Notes: generated from the letters alone by a model not told the origin. Counted from the first letter of the stretch, positions 11,395 through 20,759 are shown. The stretch is DNA of 64,000 nucleotides from Dictyobacter formicarum (GCF_016587435.1 NZ_BNJJ01000010.1:1-64000); one strand, 5' to 3'. Translations and numbers: made by a program.

Positions 11395-11600
11395 CATATG
11401 AAGGCTCCTGCAACACGAAAATGTGTCCCCGGACGTGATACAATATGCCCCAAACACGACAAGGTATCACCGCATGATGTAATATGCATGAAAAACGAAA
11501 AATATCGCTACATTATGTAATGTTCACATCACACGAAAATAATATCAATATGATGAAATGTACCAATAGCATGAAATGTATCCCGGCATGATGGGACGTG
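11395..11600. repeat. Degenerate short-period repeat tract
   Basis: A run of loosely repeated units built on catgaaaYgtatccc / gatgtaatatgc / acacgaaaa-like words, alternating in orientation, with a period of roughly 20-25 bases. The words resemble the terminal bases of the inverted-repeat element that follows (CATGAAACGTATCC). It looks like a decayed array of element ends and has no coding capacity. Confidence 0.5.
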
Positions 11601-11893
11601 CCCGAAACATGAAACGTATCCCGTAGGCGGCACAGGATTGCGGTCTTTTCGTCAACCAAACGGGATAAACTCAGCAGCAATCCGGCCTTGCGCGTGCCGC
11701 CCTGTTCACGTAAGAAACGTTGCAGCATGGAGCAAGAGTTTTTGGAAATCCTGGCGTTTGACGTGTTTTAGGAACCAGGCGTACGCCAACAGGGCGGCAT
11801 GCGCAAGGCCGGATTGCTGCGTTTCATGAGATAAAGGTGTTTAGAAAGGCCGCAATCCTATGCCGCCTACGGGGATACGTTTCGTGTTTGGGG
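11601..11893. mobile_element. Nested inverted-repeat element with a coding remnant
   Basis: The outer arms, about 50 bases each (11601-11650 and 11844-11893), share CGTAGGCGGCA and ATTGCGG. Inner arms (11674-11707 and 11788-11820) share CAATCCGGCCTTGCGC. Between them a minus-strand frame reads SGLAHAALLAYAWFLKHVKR and stops at about 11711. This looks like the last 36 codons of a lost transposase or integrase, though the family is uncertain. It is probably a relic of an insertion element reduced to a MITE. Confidence 0.6.
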
Positions 11894-11939
11894 AAGGTGT
11901 ATCATGCGGAACATATCGAGGCAAGGGAGCACTTTCGCT

Positions 11940-12125
11940 CGCCAAGGATATATAAATCGGGCGCAAGGCCCGAACCTATTGTTATCATATATATTGTACG
12001 TTTTATATCATAAATTTTTAAAAAATAATCCATCATTGGCACGTGTATGCATATTTCTCGAAAATGAATCAAAAAACATGATATCAATAGGTTCGGGCCT
12101 TGCGCCCGATTTTTTATTTCACGAG
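11940..12125. repeat. Inverted pair of GCAAG/CTTGC-loop hairpins
   Basis: Two hairpins face each other at 11957-11973 (TCGGGC-GCAAG-GCCCGA) and 12093-12109 (TCGGGC-CTTGC-GCCCGA), each flanked by AACCTATTG or its complement. They enclose about 120 AT-rich bases with no gene. The layout equals that of the MITE at 25155-25449, so this is a short member of the same family. The T-tract on the right could terminate transcription. Confidence 0.65.
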
Positions 12126-12179
12126 CGATAACGTTGGCTATCATATGGAGTTTTTGATATTTTTATCAATTATGGTTGG

Positions 12180-12815
12180 TTATGTGATGGTGAAGATGGT
12201 TGATGTTGCGTTTTGGGTTCCGCCAACGGTGTCGGGATCATAGGTCGGGTTGTAGCTGATACTGAGGCGGTAGGTGCCTGGTTGCCAGCTGGTGACGCTG
12301 TGACGCAGGCCATAGGAGTTTTGGGGCTGGATGATCTGGCGAGTCGTGCCGCCGGCTGGTAGTTGTAGGGTGGGCGTGGCCGCGACATCGACGCAGCGTC
12401 CGACCGGGTTCCAGATTCCATTGGCCAGCATCTCTAGCTGGACAAGGGTACAGCTTGTTCTGGGGGTGGTGAGGTAGATGTTGTGCCCCAGGCCATTGGT
12501 GATGGTTACAGTAATCGCATCTGATCGTGTATAGCTGGTTTTGTCGATAGCGAGCTGAAGTGTGTTCGGGTTGGGATTGCCGGGCGTCGGCGTCTGCCCC
12601 GGCTGTGGATTGGGTTGCGGCGTCGGTGTCGGGTCAACCAGAATCTTGCGATGCGGCGGTCGTTTACGAGGGACCGGCGTCGGCTTTGTCGGACCCTGAG
12701 GAGGCTGCTGCGAAGCCTTCTGGCTGTTCTGGTTCGCGTTGCCGCAGGCGGCCAGCATGCTTAGACACAGCAAGATCATGATAGAAATTATTACAGAACG
12801 GTTGTTTGACATCAT
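12180..12815 (-). CDS. Secreted lipoprotein with Pro-rich linker and beta domain
   Basis: 211 residues. A lipoprotein signal peptide ends in the lipobox LAAC at about residue 23. A long Pro/Thr/Gln-rich linker (about 35-85) acts as a spacer, and a C-terminal Ig-like beta domain of about 120 residues follows (LQLAIDKTSYTRSDAITVTI; WQPGTYRLSISY). The ending resembles bacterial intracellular-proteinase-inhibitor/BsuPI-type domains, but the match is only by pattern. Start 12815 is preceded by AAGGAGA; a longer frame upstream lacks this. The protein should be anchored outside the membrane. Function unknown. Confidence 0.75.
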   Translation of the reverse strand: MMSNNRSVIISIMILLCLSMLAACGNANQNSQKASQQPPQGPTKPTPVPRKRPPHRKILVDPTPTPQPNPQPGQTPTPGNPNPNTLQLAIDKTSYTRSDAITVTITNGLGHNIYLTTPRTSCTLVQLEMLANGIWNPVGRCVDVAATPTLQLPAGGTTRQIIQPQNSYGLRHSVTSWQPGTYRLSISYNPTYDPDTVGGTQNATSTIFTIT

Positions 12816-12936
12816 CGCATTCTCCTTACATAGAGAAGACGAATGAACATAGAAAAAAGTTCCCCTATCGACCATAAACTTTTGAGGGAGGCGCCCATCG
12901 GATCAATGGTGGGCATCTCCCTTAAAGCCCTGGCGC

Positions 12937-14199
12937 TTAGATCTTGCGCAGTCGGGTGCAGCATGCGAGCAGCAGACCACCAGCCAGGCCAGCAACCATC
13001 AAGCCAAATATGGCCTGGGCGCTGAGCGCGACCAGCAGGAGTCCGCCTACCGCTGAGCCGAACGGTTCGCTGCCATACGTAATGTTGCGGAACGCGCTAT
13101 TGACGCGTCCCTGTAGTTCGTCGGGCGTCTGGCGGAGACGATAAGCGACGACCGCCACTGCATAGGTTGGCCAGCTAACGCTGAACAGAAACTTGCCGAT
13201 CAGAAGCGCGGCGGACCAGGGTGCGAGCGCCAGCAACAGCGCCGCGCAGATCCAGACCACCAGAGAGGCAGAGAGGATCTGCCCGTTGCGCAGGCGCTCA
13301 TGCAGCCAGGGAGCGAGCAGGCCGCCCAGAATGCCACCAACGCCTCCGGCGCTGAAAATCAGGCCGATGAACTGTACGCTGAGATGCAGCCGGTTCTGCG
13401 CCAGGATGATCAGCGCGAGATCCAGTGGGCTCTGCAAGAAATTGACCAGCGCCGTAAGCAAGGCCATCAGACGCAGCGCGCGCTGCTGCCAGAGGAAGCG
13501 CAGCCCCTCGGCAATCTCGTGATAGAGCCGGCGCGGCGCCCTGTTCCTGGCGCGTTCGACCTGGAATGAGGCGCGCACACGCAGCAGCGAGAGTCCTGAG
13601 AGCAGGTAAGAGAAGCTATCAACCAGGTAGCCGATGATGGCTCCGACCTGCACGACCGGTGCCAGGCCGATGATGAAGGCGCCCAGGCTGGGACCGAGCA
13701 GCGTGCCTGTGTACTCGGTTGTGGTATCCAGCGCGTATGCGCGCGGCAGTTGCTCCGGCGTCACCACGTGGGGCAGCGCAGAGATCTGCGCCAGGCTAAA
13801 GAGCACATAGGCGGTTCCTTCGATCAAGGTCACCAGGTAGAGTTGAAGCAGCGTCAGATGGCCCAGAGCAAAGGCCAGCGGCACCGAACCCATCACGAGC
13901 CAGCGCAGCAGGTCGCAGCAAATCATCGTTCGCTTGCGATCCCAACGATCAACCAGCGCCCCTGCGGGCAGGCTGATCAGCAAATAGGGCAACTGGCGCA
14001 CGGCCGCGAACAGTCCAGCCTGCACCGGCGAATGCGTAAGTGCCAGTATCAGCAGAGGGAGCGCCAGATGCGAGATATTGGTGCCCAGCGTCGATATGAG
14101 CTGCCCGCTCCAGAGCAGCAAGAAATCGAAGTTGCGCCATAGCGGCCGGGCAGCTTGAGTCGCCGAACCCTTTTCTGGCGTGATACGGATTTGACCCAT
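12937..14199 (-). CDS. MFS transporter (MFS_3 / macrolide-efflux type)
   Basis: 420 residues with about 12 transmembrane helices. The loop 2-3 signature PAGALVDRWDRKRTMI and the mid-chain GGVGGILGGLLAPWL mark the MFS_3 branch (EntS/Mef-like exporters). The N-terminus WRNFDFLLLWSGQLISTLG is typical of this branch. It is likely a proton-driven exporter of a drug, siderophore or own metabolite; the substrate cannot be read from sequence. It stands alone: the downstream lipoprotein gene is 120 bases away, separated by a GGGAG.../...CTCCC stem at 12886-12921 that may act as a terminator. Confidence 0.88.
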   Translation of the reverse strand: MGQIRITPEKGSATQAARPLWRNFDFLLLWSGQLISTLGTNISHLALPLLILALTHSPVQAGLFAAVRQLPYLLISLPAGALVDRWDRKRTMICCDLLRWLVMGSVPLAFALGHLTLLQLYLVTLIEGTAYVLFSLAQISALPHVVTPEQLPRAYALDTTTEYTGTLLGPSLGAFIIGLAPVVQVGAIIGYLVDSFSYLLSGLSLLRVRASFQVERARNRAPRRLYHEIAEGLRFLWQQRALRLMALLTALVNFLQSPLDLALIILAQNRLHLSVQFIGLIFSAGGVGGILGGLLAPWLHERLRNGQILSASLVVWICAALLLALAPWSAALLIGKFLFSVSWPTYAVAVVAYRLRQTPDELQGRVNSAFRNITYGSEPFGSAVGGLLLVALSAQAIFGLMVAGLAGGLLLACCTRLRKI

Positions 14200-14781
14200 G
14201 AGAGAATGCCCCTTCCAAACAAAGCTTTTCGTGCAACAGAGAAGTTTCGCCGGACGGAGTCGAGGGGGGGCACGGGCACGAGAAAGAACGCCAGCCGAAC
14301 GTGGCGCATGTAGAAGCGTATGCCGGCGTGCAGTATTGCTGACCGGCCAGAACCAGAAGATGCTACCTTATAAAGGAATTGCCCAATGTTTGCTCCTGTG
14401 ATGAGTTCAGTATTGATATGCTTTTCTGTCTACAAGAATGTCATAAAATCGCAGAGATGTCAAAACGCATATGCTCTCCTGGCCTGATCGCGTCCGGATC
14501 TGGGGGCGATCGCCTGTACCAATCGAGTGACTGTAATTGTCACCATTGTGGAGATCTCAACGTGAATAAGTTAGAGCAATAGGTGCTGCGAGAAATCAGC
14601 TGCCGGTGTGCACTATCTTTTCCTGCGTGGAGGTGCATAGACATACGCCGGTTGATAGGTGGGAAAAGTGATACGATGAAGAAGTGCTCGCAGTGAAGCG
14701 AAAATATGGTTGTTCGCGTATTAACAGAAGAATAGATAGAGCAAGCATATTGGCGTGGATAACAGTAGAAGGATAGAGACC
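14200..14781. other. Non-coding gap between divergent genes
   Basis: About 580 bases between the MFS gene and a small membrane gene. No repeat of the window's families, no RNA gene and no clear coding signal were seen. Short open frames here lack ribosome sites. Confidence 0.4.
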
Positions 14782-14982
14782 ATGTTCCAACGTTGGCCGA
14801 ACGAGAATATCTTGATTGTTTTTGTGCTAGTTGTTCTGGCAATATACATTATCGGCTATACGCTCCCGAGGGTCGCGGTATTGTATACTTTCACCAATGA
14901 ATGCCTGTTTAGCCTTGTTGGTATCTGCGCCATCATCCTGGGCTGCGCCGGCCTCTATAGCACCTGGCGGCGCGGCTATTAA
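14782..14982 (+). CDS. Small two-helix membrane protein, hypothetical
   Basis: 66 residues with two hydrophobic helices (ILIVFVLVVLAIYIIGYTL and CLFSLVGICAIILGCAGLY) and a basic end (WRRGY). The ATG follows GAAGGATAGAGACC, a usable ribosome site. No family recognised. Its reality rests on the ribosome site and the clean membrane pattern. Confidence 0.5.
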   Translation: MFQRWPNENILIVFVLVVLAIYIIGYTLPRVAVLYTFTNECLFSLVGICAIILGCAGLYSTWRRGY

Positions 14983-15131
14983 ATATTCCCTAGCAAGCCG
15001 TCTTTGTGGGTGAGCTTTATGCATCATGGCCTGGTTGGCATCGAGAGTGAACCCAAACAAGGATCAACCTTCTGGTTTACTCTATCCCTGCTTAATGCCT
15101 GATGCCACGCCGTGTTCTTTTCGGGTGAAAG

Positions 15132-15218
15132 GTAGATGCGCCCCTTGCGAGCGCATCTACGGACGGACCGCGACATCGTGTCAAATGCGAGCGCGCAGGT
15201 GAGCCCGCGCGCTCGCAT
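15132..15218. repeat. Two adjacent hairpins after the small membrane gene
   Basis: The first stem is GTAGATGCGC/GCGCATCTAC (15132-15141, 15151-15160) with a loop containing CTTGC, a relative of the dispersed family. The second is ATGCGAGCGCG paired with its complement (15185-15195, 15207-15218). They lie between convergent genes and could serve as terminators. Confidence 0.55.
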
Positions 15219-15294
15219 GGCATACCCCAGAAGGACCATGGGGTGGGAGGAATGCCGCCAGTCAGCCTCTTCTGATTCTTTCTTGCTTCGCTCC

Positions 15295-16491
15295 TCAAAT
15301 ATGGAAATTTGAAGGGTGCTGATCAGTTTGCTCAAGGTCTTTTTCGTTGGAGGAGATGGACTTACCTTTGAGGAAGCGCGCGATATCTTCGCGTTTCCAC
15401 ATCGAGAATTCCAGGCCGTTCTGTGGCGGGAAGTAATGACCAACTGTAAGGCACATGTTGCCGCTTTCCCAGATATGTTTGTTTTTGACGAGCGCGATCA
15501 ACACCTCTTTCTGCATATCAGAGAGGTTATCGATAGTAGTCTCTTTTCTGAGGGTGCGTCCCTCCAGGGCCAGGTAGAGCAGGTTATCGACCAGGACCAC
15601 GCTACTCAGGGCATCGCAGTGGGGTAGCGCTTTGATCAGCGTTGGAATGACCAGAGGGGCAATAGAGAAGCCGATGGCGCAAAAGGCCCGGCTGATCGTG
15701 GCATCTATGTTGACATCAGTGAAAGGGAGGGCCGCGAATTTCGCTTTGGCCTCGAGCGGTTGCTCATAGCTTTCAAGCAAGGTATGCACCACCTGGCGTG
15801 GCGTATCTTCTTCCGCCAGCAAAGCGTAGGCCAGGGCCGCCGTGATCACCAGCATCGGTTTCTTCTGCTTTTTGAGCAGATGCATAAAGTAATCGTGCGT
15901 CTCCTTAATGGCCGGCATCAACCGGCCCAGCGTCATCATAATGGAGGCGCGCACCGACTGTTTATCCTCATGCTTCAAGCGATCCTTGAGGGTTGGAATC
16001 ACCTCATCCGCATGAGAGCGGCAGCATGACAGGGTCCAGGCCGCCATAGCGCGCAGTTTAGGTTGATCGGTGTGCAACAGGTTCAGATAGGTCGGATAGC
16101 CCGCGCTCACCGCCTCCTTAGCCGCCCTGACCCACTTGATCTCCTCAGCCAGCCGGGCCCGGAACTCTGGCGTATTGCGCTCCTCCGGGCGGCGATAATG
16201 GACATCCAGATAAGACGAGCCATGGGCGATCGAGACCAACAACTGTAAGAGCCAGATCTTCTGCACCACCTGCTCATCATCCAATAACTCGCAAAAGAAC
16301 GGAACGATCGAGGCCGTTGAGCTATACACCGTGCCCTGGTGATAGACGCTGCTCCCCAGATGGTTGTATGCCTGCTGGCGAATCTCTTTATTGGGAGAGG
16401 AAAGATCCTTAATCCAACCAGGCACCTCGCTGGCGTCTCCATAGGCGTGCTGGAGCTGTTGCCAGGGAATAGAATCCAGTGTTTCTAACAT
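15295..16491 (-). CDS. HEAT-repeat protein
   Basis: 398 residues of paired helices. The head DSIPWQQLQHAYGDASEVPGWI and the block HQGTVYSSTASIVPFFCELL define a widespread bacterial HEAT-like family. Later HEAT units are visible (YLNLLHTDQPKLRAMAAWTL; VIPTLKDRLKHEDKQSVRAS; VIPTLIKALPHCDALSSV). It is a cytoplasmic protein-protein interaction scaffold; related proteins are often found as solitary genes, sometimes beside toxin systems, but no toxin is adjacent here. An ATG at 16512 is also possible; 16491 has AGCAGG 6 bases upstream. Confidence 0.8.
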   Translation of the reverse strand: MLETLDSIPWQQLQHAYGDASEVPGWIKDLSSPNKEIRQQAYNHLGSSVYHQGTVYSSTASIVPFFCELLDDEQVVQKIWLLQLLVSIAHGSSYLDVHYRRPEERNTPEFRARLAEEIKWVRAAKEAVSAGYPTYLNLLHTDQPKLRAMAAWTLSCCRSHADEVIPTLKDRLKHEDKQSVRASIMMTLGRLMPAIKETHDYFMHLLKKQKKPMLVITAALAYALLAEEDTPRQVVHTLLESYEQPLEAKAKFAALPFTDVNIDATISRAFCAIGFSIAPLVIPTLIKALPHCDALSSVVLVDNLLYLALEGRTLRKETTIDNLSDMQKEVLIALVKNKHIWESGNMCLTVGHYFPPQNGLEFSMWKREDIARFLKGKSISSNEKDLEQTDQHPSNFHI

Positions 16492-16719
16492 TGCTACCTG
16501 CTCTTCTCTCATAATGGTCTAGAACCATTGCATGTGCCTACATTTGGAACATAATCAATACACGTACAAGAGCGCAAATATATTATCAGCGCATGTATGC
16601 CGCAGAGATAGACTTAACTAGTAGAATGTGAGATATGTTCTTTATTTTATCTCATCGATGCAATCCCCCTATCCCATGGGAAAGGCGTAAATAAAACACG
16701 TAGATGCGCCCGTAAGAAG

Positions 16720-17010
16720 CAATACATTTCTTTTATGCAAGAAGAAACACGAAACCCATAGGTTCGGAGCTTGCCTCCGATTTGCCCCACCGTTTGTGGG
16801 GCCCCGTATCCCAGCGTTGAGGTCCCTTCTTGCCCATCACCTCGGCCCACGCGGTGCCCAAAAGCGAAGATTCCTTTTTGGGCACCATGTCACGCCACGA
16901 GCGGCCGAACGACGATGGCACAGGGCCGCCACGCTGCGGCGGGCGGCAATCGGGGGCAAGCCCCGAACCTATGGGTTTCGTGTTTCTTTTTACATAAATG
17001 AAATGTATTG
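16720..17010. mobile_element. MITE-like element, copy A2 (about 290 bp)
   Basis: Terminal inverted repeats of about 60 bases. The left end runs AATACATTTC..GAAACACGAAACCCATAGG into TCGGAG-CTTGC-CTCCGA. The right end runs TCGGGG-GCAAG-CCCCGA then CCTATGGGTTTCGTGTTTC..GAAATGTATT. The two terminal hairpins have different stems yet the same loop. The interior matches copy A1 at 3486-3873. No gene inside. Confidence 0.8.
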
Positions 17011-17176
17011 CCAGAGCGTGCATCCAGGGGGGTCAATTCAGGGCCTCTATATACTAAAGCTGAAATGCCGCACTGTACGCCATTTATATAGTTTTCTGTT
17101 TATGCGTTTGTCTGTCGTACAAGAGGTCATTTTCTTGCCAGGGTGACAACTTTTTCAATAAGGAGATGATCGGTGC

Positions 17177-18691
17177 ATGATACAAACACCTACTAAACCA
17201 ACAAGTTCAGCACCAGATGTGGCAACTGAACAGATAGTACCCACGAACGAAGTACCCGTGCGACGACACAGATGGAGAGATCCTAAAAAGGTCATCGGGA
17301 TCTCCGTGATCCTTTTTGGCGTTCTTCTGATCGGCATCCTATTGGGGCCATTGCATTGGGCTTCAGGGTTTCAAGGAAGGGAGGGATCGAGAGGTATATT
17401 AGCTGCACCGGTCAGTGCACCAGGATTTCTGCAGGCGCCGGTGTATAACCTGGTTTTCAGCTCAACTGTCAGTGGCTTGATCAGTGACATCTATGTCAAT
17501 CTAGGTCAGCATGTAGTGGCAAATCAGGTGCTGTCCCACCTGGGCTACAATAACATTCCCGAGCAGGTCCGTGAGGCTCAGGTCGCCGTCGATGCCGCTC
17601 GCGTTGAGGTGAATGCTGGCCAGGCGCGTTTAGCGACTGCGATTACGAACACCCATTTCAGGGTACTTTTGGCTCAGGACACGCTGAGGGCAGAACAAAA
17701 CAATCGCCGGGCCTTAAGAGAACAGGCGGCGGCGAATATCCATTTTGCCGAGGTTACACTGCAGGAGGATGAGGAGACGCTAGATGCCGTGATGAAAGCT
17801 TCCGAAGCCGCGATAAGATCGGCCAGACAAACGGAAAGCAATGCGATCGCCGCTTGCCAGGCAGCTGCATCAAGCTCGACCTCGTCGCCTTCAGCTAGCG
17901 ATACGTCGTCTAGTAGTGATGACAACGCGTCATCTAGTAATAATGACAACGGGGACTCGGTGAGTAGTACGGAAGCTTCGTGTATCAAAGCTGCTCAGGA
18001 TGCATTTCGGGCGGCGGAGACAGCTGCCAACCAGGCAGTGATAACAGCACAAGGTACGGTTGAAAAAGATCGAGCGGCGCTACGGCAGGCAAAAGCCAAC
18101 GCCGACGTAGCCCTGACTGCCAACAACGGATTGATCGTTGAGGCTGCTGATAACATTGACGTAGCCAGGACTGATCCCGAAATAGCACGTGCCGTTCGTG
18201 ACCTGACGATTGACGAGTTCGTGTATCGTACCGCGCTGGCAACGTTGCTCGTTCATGAAAAGGAGCTATATCTGCTAGACTTGAGGGCACCCCACCCTGG
18301 AGTCGTGACTGCGGTTATCGGAAGCGTTGGTGGTCAGCCTGGCGCGCTAACCAACTTTGTTCCCGCCGGTGGCATCGAACTTCAAAGTGAGCATGGTGGT
18401 CTCACCTTTATTCAGCTCACGGATGCAAGCAACGTAAGCCGGGTTCTAACCTATGTAGACGAAGCTGATATTAGCAAAGTGCGCGTCGGGCAGAAAGTCA
18501 GTTTTACCCTTAAAGCCTATGGCAATCACCAATTCTCGGGCAGCGTTATCCTGATTGCTCCCAATGGCGTCGGTTATCCTGGTATGCAGACGAGCATCAG
18601 ATATCCTGTCGTCATAGCCATTGATGGTAGTAGTGTTGGTTCCAACGCCCTCTTTCAAGGTATGACTGCAACCGTCTCTATCAACACCTGA
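17177..18691 (+). CDS. HlyD/MFP-type adaptor protein with Ser-rich insert
   Basis: 504 residues. An N-terminal cytoplasmic tail precedes one membrane anchor (38-58). The first half of the biotinyl-lipoyl-like domain follows (YNLVFSSTVSGLISDIYVNLGQHV). A long alpha-helical hairpin (about 128-340) comes next, then the second half (LDLRAPHPGVVTAVIGSVGG) and a beta-barrel (YVDEADISKVRVGQKVSF). Residues 231-267 are an almost pure Ser/Asp/Asn/Thr insert at the tip of the helical hairpin. Such proteins link an ABC or RND pump to the exterior, but no pump gene adjoins it. AAGGAG lies 10-15 bases upstream of the ATG. Confidence 0.82.
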   Translation: MIQTPTKPTSSAPDVATEQIVPTNEVPVRRHRWRDPKKVIGISVILFGVLLIGILLGPLHWASGFQGREGSRGILAAPVSAPGFLQAPVYNLVFSSTVSGLISDIYVNLGQHVVANQVLSHLGYNNIPEQVREAQVAVDAARVEVNAGQARLATAITNTHFRVLLAQDTLRAEQNNRRALREQAAANIHFAEVTLQEDEETLDAVMKASEAAIRSARQTESNAIAACQAAASSSTSSPSASDTSSSSDDNASSSNNDNGDSVSSTEASCIKAAQDAFRAAETAANQAVITAQGTVEKDRAALRQAKANADVALTANNGLIVEAADNIDVARTDPEIARAVRDLTIDEFVYRTALATLLVHEKELYLLDLRAPHPGVVTAVIGSVGGQPGALTNFVPAGGIELQSEHGGLTFIQLTDASNVSRVLTYVDEADISKVRVGQKVSFTLKAYGNHQFSGSVILIAPNGVGYPGMQTSIRYPVVIAIDGSSVGSNALFQGMTATVSINT

Positions 18692-18713
18692 TCAGTCCAG
18701 GTAGGACTTAGTT

Positions 18714-18753
18714 AGAAGGAGGCTCAGCCGAATGGCCGGGCCTCCTTCTTTTT
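18714..18753 (+). terminator. Rho-independent terminator of the adaptor gene
   Basis: A 10-bp perfect stem AGAAGGAGGC / GCCTCCTTCT (18714-18723, 18740-18749) followed directly by a T-tract. It is placed 22 bases after the adaptor stop and also faces the convergent GNAT gene. Confidence 0.85.
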
Positions 18754-18795
18754 GCCGCGTTTTTACTCACAGCTTGCTTTTTTTGCATGATGGCT

Positions 18796-19329
18796 CTACA
18801 AGCTGGGTAGGACTTTGTAGAAGTAGATGGTGCCATCCAGGGTGCCAGCGGCGCTGATGGCATAGGCAGGAATGCGGCCGGCCTCGATATAGCCTGCCCG
18901 ACGATAGAGCTGTTCTGCCGCATCGCCTTCGCGCGTATCGAGCACGAGCAGGGTACGACCCTGGGCGCGGGCCGCCTCTTCAATCGCCTGCATCAAGGCC
19001 CGCCCGATGCCGCGACGACGTTGAGACGGATCGACAAAGAGCTTTTGTACCTCCGCTCGATGCCGTCCATTGGGCTTCATGGCCAGCGCCAGCTGAACTG
19101 AGCCCAGCAACTGACCATGATCATTCTTCGCCACCAGCAGCACCTGCGAGTTGTCGGCGACATCGCGCAACGTTGCCAGCCAGTATTGGCGGGCCTCTTC
19201 CACCTCCAATGGCGGCAAGAAACCGACCGAAGCGCCGCTAGCCACGGTCTCCTGCAACAACCTGATCAATTCCGGCAGCAGCTGCGGCCCATCCTCTGGC
19301 CGCACAAGCTCAATCGATAGTGTTTCCAT
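18796..19329 (-). CDS. GNAT-family N-acetyltransferase
   Basis: 177 residues. The acetyl-CoA pyrophosphate loop is DPSQRRRGIGRALM (motif A, Q/R-x-x-G-x-G/A). It is preceded by HRAEVQKLFV (beta-4) and followed by LLVLDTREGDAAEQLYRRAGY (beta-5/alpha-4). The N-terminal region LLQETVASGASVGFLPPLE is typical of small-molecule acetyltransferases of the tabtoxin-resistance type. Start 19329 is an ATG; a longer frame would begin with TTG. The substrate is unknown, but detoxification of an amine is plausible. Confidence 0.88.
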   Translation of the reverse strand: METLSIELVRPEDGPQLLPELIRLLQETVASGASVGFLPPLEVEEARQYWLATLRDVADNSQVLLVAKNDHGQLLGSVQLALAMKPNGRHRAEVQKLFVDPSQRRRGIGRALMQAIEEAARAQGRTLLVLDTREGDAAEQLYRRAGYIEAGRIPAYAISAAGTLDGTIYFYKVLPSL

Positions 19330-19618
19330 ATGTATACATTTCCTCTTCAAAGGCTATATTTGTGTGTATCGTAGCAAAAGCCAGTTCAGCTGACAATGGA
19401 CAAATCTGTTATATTAGCTCTTCTTAACCTCGATAGGAAAACGGGGGTGGTAAAAAATGGTTGAAGCCGAACTATTTGTGGGTGGCAAGGTATACTAAGA
19501 ATGGATCATAGTTGTTTTAGAGTTGAAAACGCATTGTAGATAGATGTGTATCATTATACAGATCCGCTGTTTGTAGATTATTGTCATGCTGGTGCGCTGG
19601 ATGAAGGAGCCGCTCTTT

Positions 19619-20674
19619 ATGCTATTGAAAGAAGTTGAAGTCAGGCGTGGGGTTGCGTCATGGATTGGGCCGTTAATGGGATCGGCGATCGGACTGGGCT
19701 TGATGGCGGTGGGCGCAGGTACACTATATCAGGCGCTATCGGAGGCGCAGGAGCAGCGGCGCTATCCACCTCCCGGTACGTTGGCTGATGTCGGCGGCCA
19801 TCGTCTGCACTATCTCGATATGGGCAAGGGCGGCCCAACGGTGATCCTGGACTCGGGTCTGGGCTGTTCGATGCTGGACTGGTGCTATATCCAGCCAGAG
19901 GTGGCGCGCTTCACGCGCGTTTGCGCTTATGATCGCGCCGGCTACGGTTGGAGTGAGCCTGGTCCAAAGCCACGCAGTGCTCAGCGCATCGTCGATGAAC
20001 TGCTGACCCTGCTGACGCGCGCCAACATCCCCGGACCCTACATACTGGTGGGGCATTCTCTGGGCGGCCTGCACATGCAACTCTTTGCGCGCCAGCATCC
20101 AGAGCTAGTCGCTGGCGTGGTCCTGGTGGACGCCTCCCCGTTTGACCAGCGCCAGCGCGTGCCCGGGCCAGCCCGCAAAAAATGGCTACTGCAACAGCTG
20201 CGCTGGCAGCTCTTCTGCTGGAGCAGTCCGCTGCTTGCCAGACTTGGTATTGTGCGTATCCAGAAGCGCCTGCAGCGTCCCAAAACGGGACCCTCACGTT
20301 ATCCCTCTACCGTACAGCCGATCGCTGAAGCGCTGCGTCTGCGCTCCAGCGCCTTTGACTGGACGTTAGGAGAAGCCAGAGCAATTGAGCGGAGCGAGGC
20401 CGAATTACGGGCCGCTCCCGCCTTCCCTCTGGTCCCCCTGATAGTTTTGGCCGCCGGCAACAGCTCTAGCGGCACCCTGCAGCAACTCTGGCTCCAACTC
20501 CAGACCGAACAGGCGCAGCTCTCCCCTGAAAGCAGCCTGCGCATCATCAACCAGAGCGGCCACTTTATCCAGATCAACCAGCCCACCAGCGTTATCCAGG
20601 CCATTCGTGACATCGTCGTCATGTACGAGCACAGGCACAGCGACAAATGCACGACCCGCCGGTACGGCCCGTAG
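19619..20674 (+). CDS. Membrane-anchored alpha/beta hydrolase
   Basis: 351 residues. An N-terminal hydrophobic segment (GPLMGSAIGLGLMAVGAGTL) probably anchors it. The fold then shows GPTVILDSGLGCSMLDW (oxyanion region), the nucleophile elbow ILVGHSLGGLHMQ with Ser, VLVDASPFD, and the late catalytic His in NQSGHFIQINQP. Start 19619 was chosen because AAGGAG lies 9 bases upstream; an ATG at 19586 has no such site. It is probably an esterase or lipase-like enzyme acting near the membrane. Single gene. Confidence 0.85.
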   Translation: MLLKEVEVRRGVASWIGPLMGSAIGLGLMAVGAGTLYQALSEAQEQRRYPPPGTLADVGGHRLHYLDMGKGGPTVILDSGLGCSMLDWCYIQPEVARFTRVCAYDRAGYGWSEPGPKPRSAQRIVDELLTLLTRANIPGPYILVGHSLGGLHMQLFARQHPELVAGVVLVDASPFDQRQRVPGPARKKWLLQQLRWQLFCWSSPLLARLGIVRIQKRLQRPKTGPSRYPSTVQPIAEALRLRSSAFDWTLGEARAIERSEAELRAAPAFPLVPLIVLAAGNSSSGTLQQLWLQLQTEQAQLSPESSLRIINQSGHFIQINQPTSVIQAIRDIVVMYEHRHSDKCTTRRYGP

Positions 20675-20750
20675 ATTCGACCCTTGCGGTCGAACCTACG
20701 TCTTGGTGCGTTTGGTTCTTCGATGTTCTCATAAATGAAATTATTGACCT
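20671..20750. repeat. CTTGC-loop hairpin with conserved right flank
   Basis: The hairpin TCGACC-CTTGC-GGTCGA (20677-20693) with GTAG/CTAC outside the stem sits directly on the hydrolase stop. It is followed by GCGTTTGGTTCTTCGATG and CTCATAAATGAAAT, also found at about 32205-32245. It is the right-hand half of a repeat element and may act as terminator. Confidence 0.6.
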
Positions 20751-20759
20751 TGCGGTTGT

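Noticed and set aside
11904..12144. Short frames on both strands around the hairpin pair
   Set aside because: They are translations of the repeat itself (similar residues, such as GSGLAPD, appear wherever the repeat occurs).
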